Part shown: positions 63,427 through 64,000 of the stretch, one piece after another
Numbering within the stretch: the first letter of the stretch is position 1
Layout: each line of letters starts with the position of its first letter
Origin: Salinibacterium sp. SWN167
GTDB taxonomy: Bacteria > Actinomycetota > Actinomycetes > Actinomycetales > Microbacteriaceae
DNA: 64,000 nucleotides
Assembly (NCBI RefSeq): GCF_015864665.1
Contig: NZ_JADYWU010000001.1
Location: 806,001-870,000 of the forward strand
Direction of reading: 5' to 3'
Made by a program: the position numbers and the translations under genes
Notes under the pieces: generated by a model
What the model was told of the DNA's origin: nothing
The model's database searches: none
What the model saw: only the letters and a program-made list of their open reading frames with translations

Positions 63427-64000
63427 TCAGCCACCGCTCGCGAGCGATCGCCGGAATGACGCCAGATACCTCCGCTGCACCGCGAAGCGCACCCACCGCG
63501 GCAGGCGCGGGTACACCGCCCGCGTGACCCGCATGATCCGGGTGAAGCGTCTCGGGTGATGGGGGAGCGCATACGCCTCGCGCAGTTCAGCGCTCAGGAG
63601 CCCAGCGGTCAGCACCCGCACGAGCGGCATCGAGGCGCGCAACCACCAGGGTCCGCCGGTCGGATGTAGCAGCTGCTGGGCAACTCCGAGGCTCGCGTCC
63701 GTGACGCGCAACGAAGCCACGCTCTCGGTCCAGTACGCGGCGAAAGCCGCGCGGTCGGCGGGCCACAGCGCGTGCGGAACGCCGAGCGCGGTCGCGATCA
63801 CGGCGTAGTCAGCGAGCAAGCTCTCGGCATCTCCGTCGCGCAGCGGCCCGAAGACCAGCTCACGCACCCGCATCGCGGTGTCGTACAAAGTAGCGGCGAC
63901 CCACAACTGCAGCTGCGGATCACGGGCGTCATAACTGTCTGCCCGCACCGGGCGGTGAGCCGCGCCCACGCGCCGGGCGACCTCGGCAGCCTCGGCCGGG
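63427..64000 (-). CDS. MpaB-type oxygenase family protein (DUF2236), 5'-truncated by window edge
   Basis: The C-terminal part, about 190 residues, of a DUF2236 protein. This family contains heme oxygenases such as latex-clearing protein and fungal MpaB. Visible features are DPQLQLWVAATLYDTAMR, the aromatic/Pro segment PHALWPADRAAFAAYW and RRFTRIMRVTRAVYPRLPRWVRFAVQRRYL. The reading frame is open through base 64000, so the start lies outside the window. The substrate is unknown. Confidence 0.8.
   Translation of the reverse strand, partial: PAEAAEVARRVGAAHRPVRADSYDARDPQLQLWVAATLYDTAMRVRELVFGPLRDGDAESLLADYAVIATALGVPHALWPADRAAFAAYWTESVASLRVTDASLGVAQQLLHPTGGPWWLRASMPLVRVLTAGLLSAELREAYALPHHPRRFTRIMRVTRAVYPRLPRWVRFAVQRRYLASFRRSLASGG

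Overview
The window is chromosomal DNA from a high-GC actinobacterium, most likely a member of Microbacteriaceae (a Salinibacterium, Rhodoglobus or Leifsonia-like genus; inferred from protein sequence character and gene order, not searched). Supporting signs are the many GTG/TTG starts, the secY-adk ... infA-rpmJ-rpsM-rpsK-rpoA-rplQ-truA ... rplM-rpsI-glmM order, a CIRCE-controlled groES without an adjacent groEL, and the guaB/guaB3/guaA neighbourhood. No tRNA, rRNA, CRISPR array, insertion sequence or phage gene was seen.

Layout. 1-1.7 kb: end of secY and adk. 1.8-2.4 kb: remnants of a broken membrane-protein gene. 2.5-8.3 kb: mannitol phosphotransferase locus (divergent mtlR; then a solitary EIIB, HPr, mtlA, mtlF, mtlD) lying between adk and infA. 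8.4-12.6 kb: infA, rpmJ, rpsM, rpsK, rpoA, rplQ, truA. 12.7-22.3 kb: a sugar-catabolic cluster (LacI regulator, ribose/rhamnose-type ABC importer, RpiB-like isomerase, glutamine-amidotransferase-like protein, rhamnulokinase-like kinase, class II aldolase) lying between truA and rplM. 22.4-32.0 kb: rplM, rpsI, glmM, coaA(-), glmS, acpS, alr and the tRNA t6A/RimI operon tsaE-tsaB-rimI-tsaD. 32.1-36.2 kb: two DUF4190 membrane proteins, a THUMP-like methyltransferase, groES, rarD. 36.2-44.9 kb: three tandem branched-chain amino-acid-type binding lipoproteins facing a convergent livH-M-G-F operon. 45-55 kb: guaB, an ABC-2 exporter with TetR regulator, guaB3, glpD, SURF1, DUF3817, guaA. 55-64 kb: Bax-inhibitor-1 family protein, two small membrane proteins, glpQ-like phosphodiesterase, pcrA, an RNase II family gene, then a minus-strand set of MpaB-type oxygenase, AraC regulator and tandem-SnoaL protein.

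The most promising undescribed system is the 12.7-22.3 kb sugar cluster. Gene order implies import, isomerisation, phosphorylation and aldol cleavage. Its RpiB-type isomerase has lost the residues that bind sugar phosphate and open the ring in E. coli RpiB, while keeping the catalytic cysteine, which fits an isomerase of a free sugar acting before the kinase. Its 'glutamine amidotransferase' contains no cysteine at all, so it cannot be a Cys-dependent glutaminase. Two LacI-type operators and a strong hairpin between the binding-protein gene and the ATPase gene give it a readable regulatory plan.

A second window-wide signal is leaderless transcription: in at least twelve genes a TANNNT -10 element sits exactly 6 or 7 bases before the start codon. 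This also helped choose several starts.
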